A DNA stretch of 64,000 nt, taken from positions 138,966,685-139,030,684 of the forward strand of contig OZ018321.1 in the NCBI GenBank assembly GCA_963969495.1, given 5' to 3'. The notes beneath the pieces were generated by a model. It saw only the letters and a program-made list of their open reading frames with translations. It was not told where the DNA came from and made no database searches. This document shows, piece by piece, positions 47,657 through 59,609 of this stretch (the stretch's first letter is position 1; the number at the start of each line of letters is the position of its first letter). This stretch comes from Ceratothoa steindachneri. Its lineage: Eukaryota > Arthropoda > Malacostraca > Isopoda > Cymothoidae. The position numbers were made by a program, and so were the translations under genes.

Positions 47657-50292
47657 ATGAGTTGTCTTTATACCAATGCTCGTAGTCTTGGAAATAAGAA
47701 GGATGAGCTATTTAGTTATATTATTGATGAAGAAGTAGATATAATATGTGTAATAGAATAATTGGTTAGTGAAAATAAATTTAATGACAATGTGAGTGAA
47801 TTTGAACTACAGGGTAATGATATGTACATTAGTCAAAGAAAAGATGGGACTGGTAGTAGCTTGATTATTTATATCAGAAATAGCATTTCTTGAAATCAAA
47901 ATAATTCTATGAAGCAAGGAGAAGCTGAGTCACTGTGGATAGATATTAGGGTCAGTAAAATAGGATAATACACTTGGGAGCCTTTTACAGATCATCCGGA
48001 CAGACTGAAGGTATTGATGAATTAATTATCATGGAAGTAAGCAAAGGATGTGAAGTAGATACAGTTATTCTTGGTAACTTTAAGTCTGGGAAAATATGAT
48101 AGGAAGGGATAGAGCAAGTTGTAAGTTTATAGAATGCTTTGAGGATTTTTTTTCTCAATTTGTTAATAAGGGGTGCCAATATATTAGATCTGCTTCTTTC
48201 AAATGATGATAACTTGGTTCAGAAATTGAGTGTCGGGAAGACATTGGGAAATAGTGATCATCAGATGATTCGTTTTAACATAGGAATAGTGAAAGGTAGA
48301 ACATCGACAAATTCCACGAAAACTCCAAATTTTTATTGGGGCGATTACAATAAATTACGCAACGTGCTAAATCAGTTGAAAGAATTATTAGGAAAGGTGG
48401 GACACTTTTAAGACTATATTAAACACAGTCCAGGAGCAGTGAATTTCAATGAAGGCTATTCTGAAAAATGTAGAAGGACATTGCGGTGGTGTCAGGAGAT
48501 AGCTAGGAAAACTTCTGAGAAGAAAAGAGCATACCAGAGATTACGGAGAGAATTTACTTTTGATAGATTAAATCATATAAAGGTCCACGAGAAATGAGCT
48601 AAATAAGATTATTAAGAAAAGCAAAAGGGCAGCAGAAATTAATTTAGCTCAAAATAATAATATAGATCCAAGAAAATCCTTTAGCTATTATAGAATGAAT
48701 AACAAATCTAACTCATAAAATAGGCCATATTAGATATGAAGAGGTTTTGAAAGAATCTGATGAGGAAATAGTAGAGGTTCTTAATGATAATTTTTCTTCA
48801 GTATTTACAGAAGAGAATCCAGATAGATTAATTGATGATAATTATAGGTCAAGAGAAGTAATGTTGATTACCATTAATGTGAACAGGGAAATAATTAAAG
48901 GGCTTATATTAGAATTAAATACTAGTAAGTCATCTGACCAAGACAACATTCATTCTAGGTTACTCAAAGAATGTGTAGATAGTATTGCAGTAACTCTTCA
49001 GAAGATTTATACTAGATCACTAGATTAGAAATTAGCAAATGTAGTGCCCATTTTTAAAAAGGAAAGTAAACAGGACCCGAATAACTTTAGAATTCTTGAG
49101 AAGATAGTTATAAAGGGAATTTCTGACCATCTCGAGAGCGGTGGGTTAATAAATAATGCTCAGCATGGCTTTAGAAGAGGTAGATCGTGTTTAACAAATT
49201 TACTGGATTTTATGGATTATAATGCAACTAAAGGATTAGATAAGGGAGAGGATGTTGATTTAATTTACCCAGATTTTAGCAAAGCTTTGATAAGGTTCCA
49301 CATAGGAGACTAGTTCACAAATTAAAGATTCTTGAGATAAGTGGGAAAGTTTTGAATTGGATAGCTGAATGGCTGAATAACAGTAATATAGAGCGTGATA
49401 CTGAATGGGGTGAGGTCACACTGGATGGTCGTTATCAGTGGCGTATCTCAAGGATCCGTTCTATGCCCTTTATTATTCATAGTTTATATAAATGATCTAG
49501 GGGAGGCTGTAAATAGCAAAGTGTCGATTTTTGCTGGTGACACTAAATTGGCAGCTGTAGTCAAAGAAGTTGAGGGTAGCTTTAAAGTGCAGAGTGACTT
49601 AAATAAGTTATTAGCTTGGGCTCAGAAGTGGCAGATGACTTTTAACCTTAAAAAAATGCAAAGTTCTTAACATGGAAAGGGATAATAGGGAATTTAGCTA
49701 TGGAATGGATGGGCATTGGCTGAATTTAGTTGATAATGAGAAGGACTTAGGCGTAGTAGTAGATAGGTCACTGAAGTTTTCGAAGCAGTGTATTGAGGCA
49801 ACAAAATAGAGAAAATAGGCTGTTATAATACATTAAGAAGCATGTTAGCTACAAAAGCAAAAGGAGGTTATCCTTAAACTGTACAACTCGTATGTTTGGC
49901 CACATTTAGAATACTCTATACAAGGTCGTTCAGCACATTTTAGACATGATATCAACTTACTAGAGTCACTACAAAGGAGGGCAACAAAAATACTAACTTC
50001 TCTGAAGCAGATTGAATATGAAGATAGAACTGAGGGTACTGAATTTGTTCTCATTTGGAAGAAGGTGTGTGAGGAGAGATATTATGATGAAGCTTTTTAA
50101 AATCTATTCTGGCATGGATAAGTTGGATTTTAGCAAGTTATTTGAGTTAAAAAACAAAGGATATTAGAAAATATTTTTTTTCACTAAAAGACTGGTAGAT
50201 TACTGGAATAGCTTTCAACCTGAGACAGTAGACAATCCAAACTTGAACTTTTTCAAACGCAGATTAGATGATTATATGGGGACGGAAGGTTA
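47657..50292 (+). pseudogene. CR1 ORF2: APE endonuclease and reverse transcriptase
   Basis: The frame starts MSCLYTNARSLGNKKDELFS (the N of the first endonuclease motif is present), then KDGTGSSLIIYIRNS, and ends its endonuclease at GNSDHQMIRFNI (about 48250-48285). RT pieces are PDRLIDDNYRSREV, NTSKSSDQDNIHSRLLKE (48747-49028), AQHGFRRGRSCLTNLLDF, DLIYPDFSKA (motif A, about 49257), SGVSQGSVLCPLLFIVYIND (motif B, about 49434-49495) and IFAGDTKLA (motif C, about 49526). The first Asp of the usual FADD is Gly here, so RT activity would be lost even without the stops. The C-terminal domain includes SLQRRATKILTSLKQ. Confidence 0.88.
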
Positions 50293-50529
50293 ACTTCTTT
50301 TTGAGGGGAAAGGGGGGGGGGGTATTCTGGACTCATTTATGTGGATGCAGTTTTTATTATTGTACATAATGGGTGATTTGGATTTTGGCGAGTCTTGATG
50401 ATGATACTTATTGTTTTTTGACTCATTCCTGTCTATAGTTTAAATTGCATATTGTAGATGCATGATCTGACATGATCCTATGGATGCATTTTGTGGGTGG
50501 GTTTTGACAGATGCGGATGACCTTTGGCT

Positions 50530-52600
50530 TTTGTCATCCGTCCAATTATGTTATTTAGAAATAGTTATTTCGCACACATTTTTACGGTACTCAGAGGTTC
50601 TTTAAAGCGTCGGACGCAGGAACTGCAACTCTTAAATGCGACAAAAATATGTTTGCCTGTGTGTGCGCGCGCCACAACTTTATTATTGTTACTTTTATTA
50701 TGCCCATCCTTCACTCTTATTATTGGCTGCAGTATAAATTGAATTCTTAAGTGTTCCTGAGAGTTTTGTACGATTTTTTAAATATTTTTTTATTCAGACT
50801 TACAACTTTGTGTGCGCGTCCACAACATTATATATACTTTCGTATTTCATTTTTGTTATCCTTGACTGCAAAACATAGATCTCAGAGGGGTCAGCAGGCT
50901 TGAGATTCTTTGTTTAACCTGTTTTATGCAAAGCGATTCAATAACATTGTTTAGAGCGTTCCGCAGGTAGTAGCTGTAGTTCCTCATCGCGAACAAAACC
51001 TCTTTTTTATGTACATTTCTTTGTATGTAGACACCACACCACTTTTCTTAAAATAAACGGAACTTATATACGGAGTTAACTTTATATTGATATTGACACG
51101 AATTTTACACACTTAATTTAGTCTAACAAAATTACTATTATTATTTTCATCACCTGACTCTGGATTTTTCACTTTTTACACTTTTATAAATAAGCACTGA
51201 ATCTACACTTTTGAACTGATTTGCACTTTTTTTTATTATCAATTTTTGCTTAATGTGCCCGAACTAAAGGATTGGGTTCGTTTGTTGGTTTCCTCTTGCT
51301 CCAGTGTTGTCCTTTTGAACTGCGATGAGGGTGCTGTATTCGTAGGTAAAAACTGGACAAACTTCTGCCGGGTTAGGTCTCAACCCACGTTCACTCGTAG
51401 GGGTTCATCGTAGCTCATCAAAATTGATTGAAATGGTCGGGTGCATAAAAATGAGCTCGAATCATTCTTGCTGCTGAGTCTCACAGAGCTCGATGATTTT
51501 GGTGCCTAGAGGAGAAGCTCTGTGAGGATGCGATCATAAATGAAATTTGATCCGTCGTCTCGAGCTTGCGGCAGAGCATCAATAATCCACGGCTGCTTAG
51601 GGAAAGACGGGAGGCTCGATGGTGGTAGAATTTGCTCCACCCTCTCGTGGGATAGAGCAGCAAAGATCCACGATCTTTGGCCATCCTGTAACCTTCCATC
51701 CGACGAGAATAGGTCCTTCGCGCCCGCAAGCTTGCCAGTCATTGTCATTCTGATCTTTATTTTAATTATATTATCTGCTCGGTGGACCTCATTCACAACT
51801 TAAAATTAGAAGTCAGCCCTTCTCAGTGGGAGGGCGGCTACCTTCGTTGCAGGATAAGGCAGTTTCGTCAGAGTTACGCGCCACAAGTAGTCTCTCCTCG
51901 ATATTGCTCGGAAGTAGCACCCTTCGCACATTTTTCCTTAAATCATCAGTTTGTAGTGTGAACCTCTTTTGAACACTTTCGGGCGGAGAAACCTTCGAAG
52001 GTTTATGAGGAGACAAATGCAGAGTGTAAAAGAGAAGAAAATGATAATAACTTGGAGGAAAAATCTGATTTATTTTGCACCGCTCGTAGTGAGTCGGAGA
52101 GAAAGAAATTAGAAACTAACGAGGGCATCTCTCCCGAATGGGGCCAAAGCACAAGGATTAAGTACCCCAGGACTTCCTAGGATGAATGGACGAAGTCTGG
52201 CTGGTGACTAGCCTGCGAAATTAGCCGCCGACCCTGAGGGATAAGTGCGAAGAGGCAAGTGGAGAACGTGTCGATAAAAGTGTAACGTTGAAATGTGTAT
52301 AAACAATATAGCCTAGGTAGTCTTAATTTATGTTTAAAACTCACCAGGGCGCTGAGGCAGTAAGGGCGTGACACTCATCCAGCTACCAGGTGTAACAGTC
52401 TACATGGCCTTGATAGTATTTAAATAGAGACGAAATATGAAGAGCATAACACACGCTCACGCACACATACAGGCTCACACATATTCAGACATACATGCAC
52501 ACACGGCTGTGAATGCAATCATACTTTCTGTAAGTTTCAGGAGAACTGTGAGATAGATGGAGGCTGAACACCAAATCATCCTCATTTGCTTAGAGATAAA
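50530..52600. other. Unassigned interval
   Basis: No gene is supported. TGTGTGTGCGCGCG-type stretches (about 50655-50670 and 50805-50820) and a CACA/CATA-rich stretch (about 52450-52510) are low complexity. Open frames of 60-96 codons at 51481-52016 are not recognised. Confidence 0.35.
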
Positions 52601-52839
52601 GAAAGACCTTCTGACCACACCATGAGTGGAGTGCGCTGCGTAAGGTTGATTTGACTAGGGTGAGGATGAAAAGAGAGGAACAAGGTCGAAAGGAGATTCA
52701 GAAATGAAAGTCTGTTAAATCTGAGAGTAGAAAAAGAGTGTAAAAATGTTAGAGAGTAGGAAAGAGGAAGTATGAACATGGGGATGGAGTAGATATGAAA
52801 CGAATCTAAGGAAAGGAGAGAGTGGGTAGTGCAATGTCT

Positions 52840-53535
52840 GTATGCGGTCTGCTGGAGCTGAAAATACAAATCAGAGTGGTGAATTGTGGGATGACGATGT
52901 GAAGCGTGTAATAGAGGACAAAATGGGAACGCACTTGTCAATGACTACAGGTACATACGAGAATGTCAGGAAGAAGCGAATTAATGCATGCAATAAGGAG
53001 AAGAGAAGAGTGATAAAGAGAGAGTTAACAGAGAGACTGAGAAAACAACAAATAAAGCATTTAAAGGTGAGCTGAATGAGGATCTAGATGGGAACAGGAA
53101 GTTATTCTGGAAGGAAATGAGGAAGTGAACAAAACAAGAGAGTAAGAGCTGTATGAATGTCAATAATAAGAATAGAAGTGCAGTTGTGAACAACGAGGTT
53201 CAAGTAGGTGGATAATTTACTTTGTCTAGTTATATAATGTGGGTATGGAAGATCAAGTGATTGCGAATATGATTTGCTTCGAATGTGAAAGCCGAGTAAT
53301 ATACACAAGAGGATGCTGGTGCTGTGAATTTCTGATAAGTGGGAAAGTTCTGGAGGAAATAATATAGTAGCAGTGGCTATTACATGCTGATTTTATATTA
53401 CGAAATATGCCTGGTCGTTATGTTTTGATACTAGTGGATTAGCCGAGTGTACACATTGATAATTAATGGGAAACAAAAGCTTTGAGAGAACGACAATATT
53501 AGATTACAAGTAGAGGACAAGTTATTAGGGACCAC
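52840..53535 (+). pseudogene. LINE E, first part: endonuclease-RT linker
   Basis: The plus-strand frame reads NTNQSGELWDDDVKRVIEDK, then RKKRINACNKEKRRVIKREL and RLRKQQIKHLKV. In shifted frames NRKLFWKEM and MNVNNKNRSAVVNNEVQVGG follow. The W-x2-D/E-V, lysine-rich helix and FW-x-EM blocks are typical of the region between endonuclease and RT in LINEs. Many stops are present. The element is interrupted at about 53538 by an IS630-like transposon. Confidence 0.5.
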
Positions 53536-53539
53536 ACTA

Positions 53540-54856
53540 CATCCTTCAGCTGTACAAAGACAGACAAAATACAGATTACCTTAACACATTCCTTTTACAA
53601 AGACGGACAAAATATTACCTTAACACATTCCTTTTACAAAAACTGACAATTTAGGACAATATGATAGTTTTGATGCAGTTAGACACATTTTTATTATTTA
53701 AGCATTTTTTTTTTTAGGGAGCTATCTAGGCGACTGCCCACTTGAGCATAAGTCGCCTATTATTTTAGCATATAAATATGTGCTTAAATAGTAATATTAA
53801 TCAATGTGGCCGCCCTCGGCGGCTAGCATGCGCTCCAGGCGAGACCTGAAGGCCGCGTACACGTTGCGAACGAAGTCTTTCCTTATAATGGCCCACACGC
53901 GGTTGATGGAGGAGTTCAGCTCGTCGACGTTGCTACGGCGGAAATACAGGCCTTGTCCACGAAATGCGCCCACACGCGGTAGTCGAAAGGATTGTGGTCT
54001 GGAGACTGCGGTGTCCAAAACTCCTTCGACCAGAAGTTCATGTTCAACCCCAACTACTCCTGTACGTTCTTAGCCGTGTGGGTCGGGCACCGCTTTACTG
54101 CAAGGCGTAGTCCGCTTTCTTTCTGATCTTTTTCACCCAGGGCAGCACTTTATGGCCAAGATGTTCCTGCAATCGGCTGCGGTGAGCCTGTAACCACCCG
54201 CCAAACACAGCGGCGGCATCTTCTCACCATTCGAAGCCCATGAGGCCGAGCATCATCACGGAGGCCGGGTGTTTGGATATTGACACGTACCAAACCTCGG
54301 AGACGCCCTGTCCGAAGTTGATGACCGAATCGACTGTGAAGGTTTTTCATCAGAAAAAAATTAGAATTCGATTTCCATGAATCTTCAAGTTGTTAAGAAG
54401 GCTACTACAGCCCTCTCGGCGTTGTTCTCACATACAGTCGGTGAGCAAATGCCTTTCCACGCACATTAAGCTCTTGCGGCCCTCCTCCTTAACCGCTCTG
54501 GCCCTTCTCCTTCGAAAGCGTTGTCATTTTCGAAGCCCTTTCTCATAGCCAAACGGCTTAAAAACTTGAGGTCTACCTAAACGCGGTTGATCTTTGCTGT
54601 CTTCCCCGTTCTCAAGCCTCTCCGTGCCTCTGTGGACGGTCATCCGGCTGACGTTGAGATGCTTGGCGAGGTTGACCTTTTTTGACCCGAGTGCAGGAGG
54701 GCAAAGCTCTTGATTCTTTTCACTTCCATCTCGACCCACCTTCACACAATGGAAAAAAACATTTTAATGACACTTGCTGGAAAGGTGGAAATTATCATTG
54801 TTTGACGGAACTTTTTCTAAAATCCACTTAAAATCTCTTTGTATAGCTGAAGGATG
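53540..54856 (-). mobile_element. IS630/Tc1-mariner transposon inserted in LINE E
   Basis: Terminal inverted repeats are CATCCTTCAGCTGTACAAAG (from 53540) and, reading back from 54856, CATCCTTCAGCTATACAAAG, 19 of 20 identical. TA precedes the left end (53538-53539), while the right flank reads GA, so the target site has mutated on that side. Two tandem copies of ACCTTAACACATTCCTTTTA lie just inside the left end. Length about 1317 bp, normal for the superfamily. Confidence 0.85.
53800..54745 (-). pseudogene. IS630-like transposase, decayed
   Basis: The minus strand from 54745 reads KKVNLAKHLNVSRMTVHRGT and ENGEDSKDQPRLGRPQVF (helix-turn-helix plus GRPR-like linker). It then reads GLMASNGEKMPP in a shifted frame, HTAKNVQE-LGLNMNFWSKEF and WTPQSPDHNPFDYRVWAHF (last catalytic block, ending in Asp as in DDxD types), and finally VRNVYAAFRSRLERMLAAEG. 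The last piece matches the usual C-terminus F-SR---V--AEGG. The residue at the second catalytic position appears lost. Frameshifts and stops are scattered. Confidence 0.8.
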
Positions 54857-54869
54857 GAGCGTGATGCCC

Positions 54870-55290
54870 CGAAACTAGTCTTCTACCTGTGATCTAATGA
54901 AGTCGTTCTCAAAGTTTGTGTTTCTGATCTTGTAATTCATTTGAAATAGATCAGTGAATAAGGATTGTAAGAATGTTTTGATAGTACTTTCGTAAAGTGG
55001 ATCTAGGTAAAGCATATGAATTAGGGAAGCGTCATGGTAGAGTCTAGAAATTTATCCAGTGTGTAGCAAATTGTTAGATGTGGTAAAATATGTTGGAAAT
55101 AAGTCATGCGTTGGAGTGAAAGATAGCCAAAGTGACTACCTTATATAATAGGAGGGTGGAGGTAATGCAAAGGTGTGTGATGTATGAGATGAGAAAAATG
55201 ACAATAAGTTTGTGGCCGAGCATGTGAGGAGCTTGTGTGGGCATGTAAGACAAAAGACTGGGATGGCGGTAATTTTTATGGCGTCGATGC
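54870..55290 (+). pseudogene. LINE E, second part: RT core remnant
   Basis: After the transposon the plus strand gives, in mixed frames, KVDLGKAYELGKRHGRV (RT motif A-like D-x-E/G-KAYD), SCVGVKDSQSD and MQRCVMYEM (corresponding to the R-Q-G-C-V-M-S block, motif B). It then gives KFVAEHVRSLCGHVRQKTGM. The order fits a LINE RT and continues the linker seen before 53535, so both halves belong to one interrupted element. Strongly decayed. Confidence 0.45.
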
Positions 55291-56430
55291 TCAAAAACCC
55301 CAATCTGAGAAAACGATCGATGATAATCAATAAAATAAAACTATATAAATAAAACAGATATTTATAAATGAATCCAAAACAAATAATTCTAAATAAAAAA
55401 TAATTCAAAATATTAAACAAAATAAAATTCAAAAAACAAGCAATTAATTACCATTAGAAGTAGGATATAATAAACAGTACCGTACGGAATGAGAGGTTCT
55501 GCTATTAAAAGTGCCGTTGTAGAATTGAGCTCAAAAGAACTTCTTGGACAAGTTATTTTAGGGCGGGAATTCTCAGCTCTCGTTATCGGAGCGAGAGGAG
55601 AATGTTTTTGAGAAGAGTCGAGTGGTTATAGAGGAACTTCTTCTTGGTGTAGTAAAAATACATCTTGGGGGCAGGGAGGGACCGTTATCGGGCACCTGCT
55701 TGCATATACGAGGGTGGGTTGGCCCTGATCTATCGGTGCAGTTGGCTCTTGTGGAAGAATTTCCCAATTTAGATGCAGCAAAATCTGTTTTGGGAAACGC
55801 CATGTCATTGATATCTGAATCGCAGTTTCAGACTTGCTGTACCTCGTTTTTTTGTATCCTTGGTCCATCATTGAGTTGTTCATATGTTTATTACTGTACC
55901 TTTTAGTGCTTGCATGCTATGATTTAACTTGAGTCACTTTAATTTTGTTGTATTTTTATTTGAACGCTCAAATAAAAGGTCGGGATTAGGTTTAGTAAAT
56001 TATTTGAGAATTTGATATAATTTAATGTGTTTTCCTCGAAGGTGTCGATTTCCAATGATTAAATGTACAATATTTTGACACCTTTCCAGTACATTAAGTT
56101 TCTTATATCTGAGATTAACTTTGTACTGTTTTAATGAACTATTTCAAACTTATAGCTTATGAAGCAGAGGCGATAAAAGTTGCACGGCGTACTTCAATTG
56201 TGCAACAAAAAACAGCAATTCATAAGCGAAAGTATAAACCCCCTCAATTTGAAATGGAAGTTTCGACCAATTACATCAAATGTTTGCCCCTTTTGGCCCT
56301 TCGACGCACTAGTTAGAGGATTTAAGATCGGCAGAGATAATAATCTTTACATGTTGCTTTGACATAACGGTCACCAAATTTATTCAACGCAATACTCAGA
56401 TCTTTTCGATAGTTATGGCTACTGATGTAC
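55291..56430. other. Unassigned interval
   Basis: No supported gene. A 94-codon plus frame at 55622-55906 (MVIEELLLGVVKIHLGGREG) is unrecognised. Confidence 0.35.
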
Positions 56431-56439
56431 ATAAGTGTA

Positions 56440-56660
56440 TTTCACGACATTAAACTCAACCTGCCAGAAAATGGACTATTTAGAAAGCTTATCTAAATCA
56501 TGTCGAAGCTCTCCTATATCCAGTCTACTTATTGTCTTGTGTCAAATTTTTCTCCCATCCGCAAATTTTAGTATTTTATTCAATAAACTGTCGCCTATGT
56601 CATTAATTAATATAATAAAGAGTGCCATATTTAAAACAGAACCAAGGAAGAAACACTCCA
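56440..56660 (-). pseudogene. CR1/L2-type RT fragment (motifs B and C)
   Basis: The minus strand reads GSVLNMALFIILINDIGDSL and LNKILKFADGRKI, then a stop and ISRLDIGELRHDLDKLSK, and SIFWQVEFNVVKYT after another stop. This is the stretch from motif B (usually GSVLGPLLF-IYINDL) through motif C (usually FADDTK) to the W-M-FN block of CR1-like LINEs. The second catalytic Asp is Gly. It is a separate, more decayed copy from the element at 46.5-50.3 kb. Confidence 0.7.
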
Positions 56661-57781
56661 TGCTTAACCAGGCATTGGTCCCCAAGATAAAGCATGTGTT
56701 TAATTATAAATGTTTTTTTCATACTGCGTTTGTCCTTAGCTCAAAGACTTTCTTTTTTTTAACTACTATATGAAGGCAACCTGCGAGAAGATTTTTACTA
56801 ACCTTTCTTATATTAGCGTGCTCCCTTCTGGCCTTGTAAGTATGGGCAGTGGTGTCAATGACCTAATTAGTGGCGCTTGAGAGTCTATGTTGGTAAATGG
56901 AGCACTCAGTCAAAATGATCAATCATTCGGCGCAACTGAATCCTTCTTACTAAGGAAGAGGGCCATATCGGGCGCCTTGATGCACATTGCAATCTGACGT
57001 TGAATGGTACTTCTTTCAGGGGCTTCGACTGTAGTAAAGGAGCCTATGACCTTAAGTAGTCACAAAGACTCGAAGTAGTGCTTGCCCTTCTCTGATGAAA
57101 AGCTAATATGACGCAGTGGCAGAAAGAAAAATGATCTTTATGGCTTTAAGTTTAATTCAGAATACAGGATTTGCTCAGATTGTCCCTCTCAATCTAAAGT
57201 TTGCCATGGTTTTATAGAAGCCATATAGGAAGAGCTAGGGTTCATCTCTGAAGGAGCTTACTGATATAATGTTACTTAAGATGAGCTATTTCTCAATTTA
57301 ATGAAAGATTTCCTATCTTTTGGTGAGTGGGAGGAACTTTTAGAGGTTATTAAGAGGGTTTACCAAAATAAACAAACAAAAAAGGAGTTTGATCTTATAA
57401 TAAATTCCAAAGCATTTTTTCCAAGGAAATAGTTGAAAAAATGAAGTATAGAATTTGGTTAGCAAGTGAGAGAGTTGGATACAACTAACGTATGTGTCAT
57501 ATCCTGCGAAGAGTTGAACTCTGAAATTCCTTTTGGAATTCCTTTTTTTTTTGCCTCCTCTACCATGAATAGATGCAGAGGAATTTGAATTTGAATTTGA
57601 ATTGTTGTAAGGATAGGTGTGGGTAGGGGATAGAGATAGGGTGTGTGGACAAATAGCGGAAAATAGACAAGTGATGAAAAGAGAAAGAAGTGTGGTAGGG
57701 TGCAAAGAGATGCTAGTGTCTAGTGATCAGGCCTATCGCTTTTAAATATTTTTGGTTTTGTGGTTCCTTTGTTGTTTTAAG

Positions 57782-57783
<2 letters not shown>
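56661..57783. other. Unassigned interval
   Basis: No supported gene. A short GAATTT hexamer run occurs at about 57580-57603. Confidence 0.4.

Positions 57784-57866
<83 letters not shown>
57784..57866. repeat. (AT)n microsatellite
   Basis: About 83 bp of alternating AT. Confidence 0.97.
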
Positions 57867-57870
<4 letters not shown>

Positions 57871-57957
57871 GGCGTTCAACCATTTGCCTTCAAAAGACAA
57901 TTAATGTCCTTGGGCATGATATGCGTATTTGCTGTTGTGGTAATAATTACTTCCTAA

Positions 57958-58709
57958 TTACTTTAATGTTGTGCTTAGTGTCTTTTTTTTCATATATCTT
58001 GTAGTGAGTGTAATTCGTGTTTCTTGTTTTTTCGTGGATGTCTTTTTCGGTAAATTTTTGTCTTCGTCGGTAGATATAGGGGCGGGGGAGGGGGTCTTTG
58101 CTTCGAGTCCGATGTGTTTCAATGTGGTAGCTCCTTCTTCAGACAGGAGCCGGTCCACATCTTTGGTTTATGCACAGATGGCAATAAAACCTGATGAAAC
58201 TTCAGTCAATTTCACCAGGGCACCTTGTGTTCGAGGTAGAGGGTTTCATATAGCTTCCTCATTTAGGTGGCATTACTATGTCCTCTTCTTTTCTTGTTGT
58301 CCTCTGTAACCAATGTATAATTATTTTTGTATTTTGTGAGTAAAAAGAATGTGAGTAGATGGTAAAGGCGCTAGTGGTTAGGGAAAAGTTCAAAAACGTC
58401 AGTGAGATCGCTTTCGTCCATTTTCCAGTTGGTTCCCCGCTCGGCTGCTGTCAGGATGATTGGTGATGGATGGATGGGATGGATCTCGAATGGTAACCTC
58501 AAGGAGGATAAATTATGGTGGAATTGTTGCATTAGCGGTCGAATCAACGGCCACTAAAGTTTTGGCACCCCCTCTAGGGTACTTGCGCCATAACTGCATC
58601 CAACTACATAGAGACGGGTGTTACTTCCCTCTGTGATGCTGGCCGGGTCCACTGGGCGATAAAGATCTCTTCTCCATCCGGAACTCGCAGTTATGCCCCA
58701 GTTTCGATA
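57958..58709 (-). repeat. LINE D: 5' UTR-type repeat and possible ORF1 start
   Basis: 58520-58660 (GGTCGAATCAACGGCCACTA, GGCACCCCCTCTAGGGTA, ACATAGAGACGGG) is homologous to 32580-32710 at the 5' end of LINE B, in the same orientation. Downstream on the minus strand, 58158 opens MDRLLSEEGATTLKHIGLEA and a lysine-rich stretch to 57958, which may be an ORF1 start. The copy is cut by a mariner at 58712. Confidence 0.5.
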
Positions 58710-58711
58710 TA

Positions 58712-59607
58712 CGAGGGGCGGTCGGTAAGTTTTGCGAATCGGTAAGGCAAAACAGAGGAAGAAGGATGGCTGTTTGTGGGGGTGTTTAGGACAAGTTATG
58801 ACAAGTCAGGACCTGCAGCCGCACGCTCCTGCCTCGTCTATTTAAGAAGCAGTAGCTGATCGCAGATCGTCAGTCACAAATTTTTCAACAATGGAGAAGG
58901 TTGAGCACCGCGCAGTGATCAGGTTTTTGACCAAGGAAGGCAAGAATGCAAAAGAGATCCATAAACGCATGGTTGCAGTGTATACCGACACCGCCCCTTC
59001 CTATGCACCTATTGCTCGCTGGAATAGGGAATTCCGCCATGGTCGTGAGTCCCTTGAAGATGACCCCCGTCCAAGACGCCCGTCAGACGTGACCAACGAG
59101 GACAATGTGGCCCGTGTAAAGAGGATCATCCTCGAAAATCGACGGGTGAAGGTCGAAGAAATGGAGCGAGAACTCGGAATATCACATGGAAGTGTTATCA
59201 ACATCATCCACGACAATTTCGCCTCACGCACCATAATCGACTTCAACGTCGTCAAAGTCCACAAGGCCAGAGTTGCACAAGCTGCCGTGAGCGAGTGCGG
59301 GTTCGAGGAGCTCAACCATCTCCCTTAAGGTCCAGATCTGGCTTCTAGCGACTACTTTTGATTCCACCAGCTCAAGGATACACTGCGTGGACACCGGTTT
59401 AGGGACGATGAAGATGTCCAGCTCGCCGTCCAGGAATGGATTGAACAGCAGTCGGGATATTTCTGATTGTAGGGAATTCGAAGCCTTAGGGACAAGTGGC
59501 GCAAGTGCATTGAAGTCGAGGGTAGTTATATTGAAAAATAATAAAGCACTTTTCCTCCTATCTTGTTTCCTTATATCCGAATTGCAAAACTTATTGACCG
59601 TCCCTTG
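58712..59607 (+). mobile_element. mariner, internally deleted, with both terminal repeats
   Basis: Flanked by TA on both sides (58710-58711 and 59608-59609). The left end CGAGGGGCGGTCGGTAAGTT matches, inverted, the right end AACTTATTGACCGTCCCTTG (about 28 bp in all, with a few mismatches). Length 896 bp against about 1.3 kb for a complete mariner. It lies inside LINE-type 5' sequence. Confidence 0.93.
58891..59541 (+). pseudogene. mariner transposase with in-frame internal deletion
   Basis: The ATG at 58891 gives MEKVEHRAVIRFLTKEGKNA, the first helix-turn-helix, then WNREFRHGRESLEDDPRPRR, the second helix-turn-helix (MERELGISHGSVINIIHDNF) and a junction near 59220. The frame resumes as VHKARVAQAAVSECGFEELN, HLPXGPDLASSDYF (third catalytic Asp at 59350-59352), LRGHRFRDDEDVQLAVQEW and RDKWRKCIEVEGSYIEK. 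The same frame runs to the final stop at 59539, broken only by stop codons at 59326, 59359, 59464 and 59470. It has about 217 codons where about 345 are usual. The first catalytic Asp region is deleted and the second is degenerate. The family resembles mariners known from crustaceans and other marine invertebrates. Confidence 0.9.
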
Positions 59608-59609
59608 TA

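Larger units (their letters stand above)
46470..50292 (+). mobile_element. CR1-type LINE, nearly full length, inactivated
   Basis: ORF1 (46558-47492) carries a zinc finger and an esterase-like domain. ORF2 (47657-about 50290) carries an endonuclease, an RT and a C-terminal domain. This architecture is characteristic of the CR1/L2 lineages. The tail (about 50292-50530) looks like a 3' UTR. Multiple stops and frameshifts are present in both ORFs. Confidence 0.88.
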
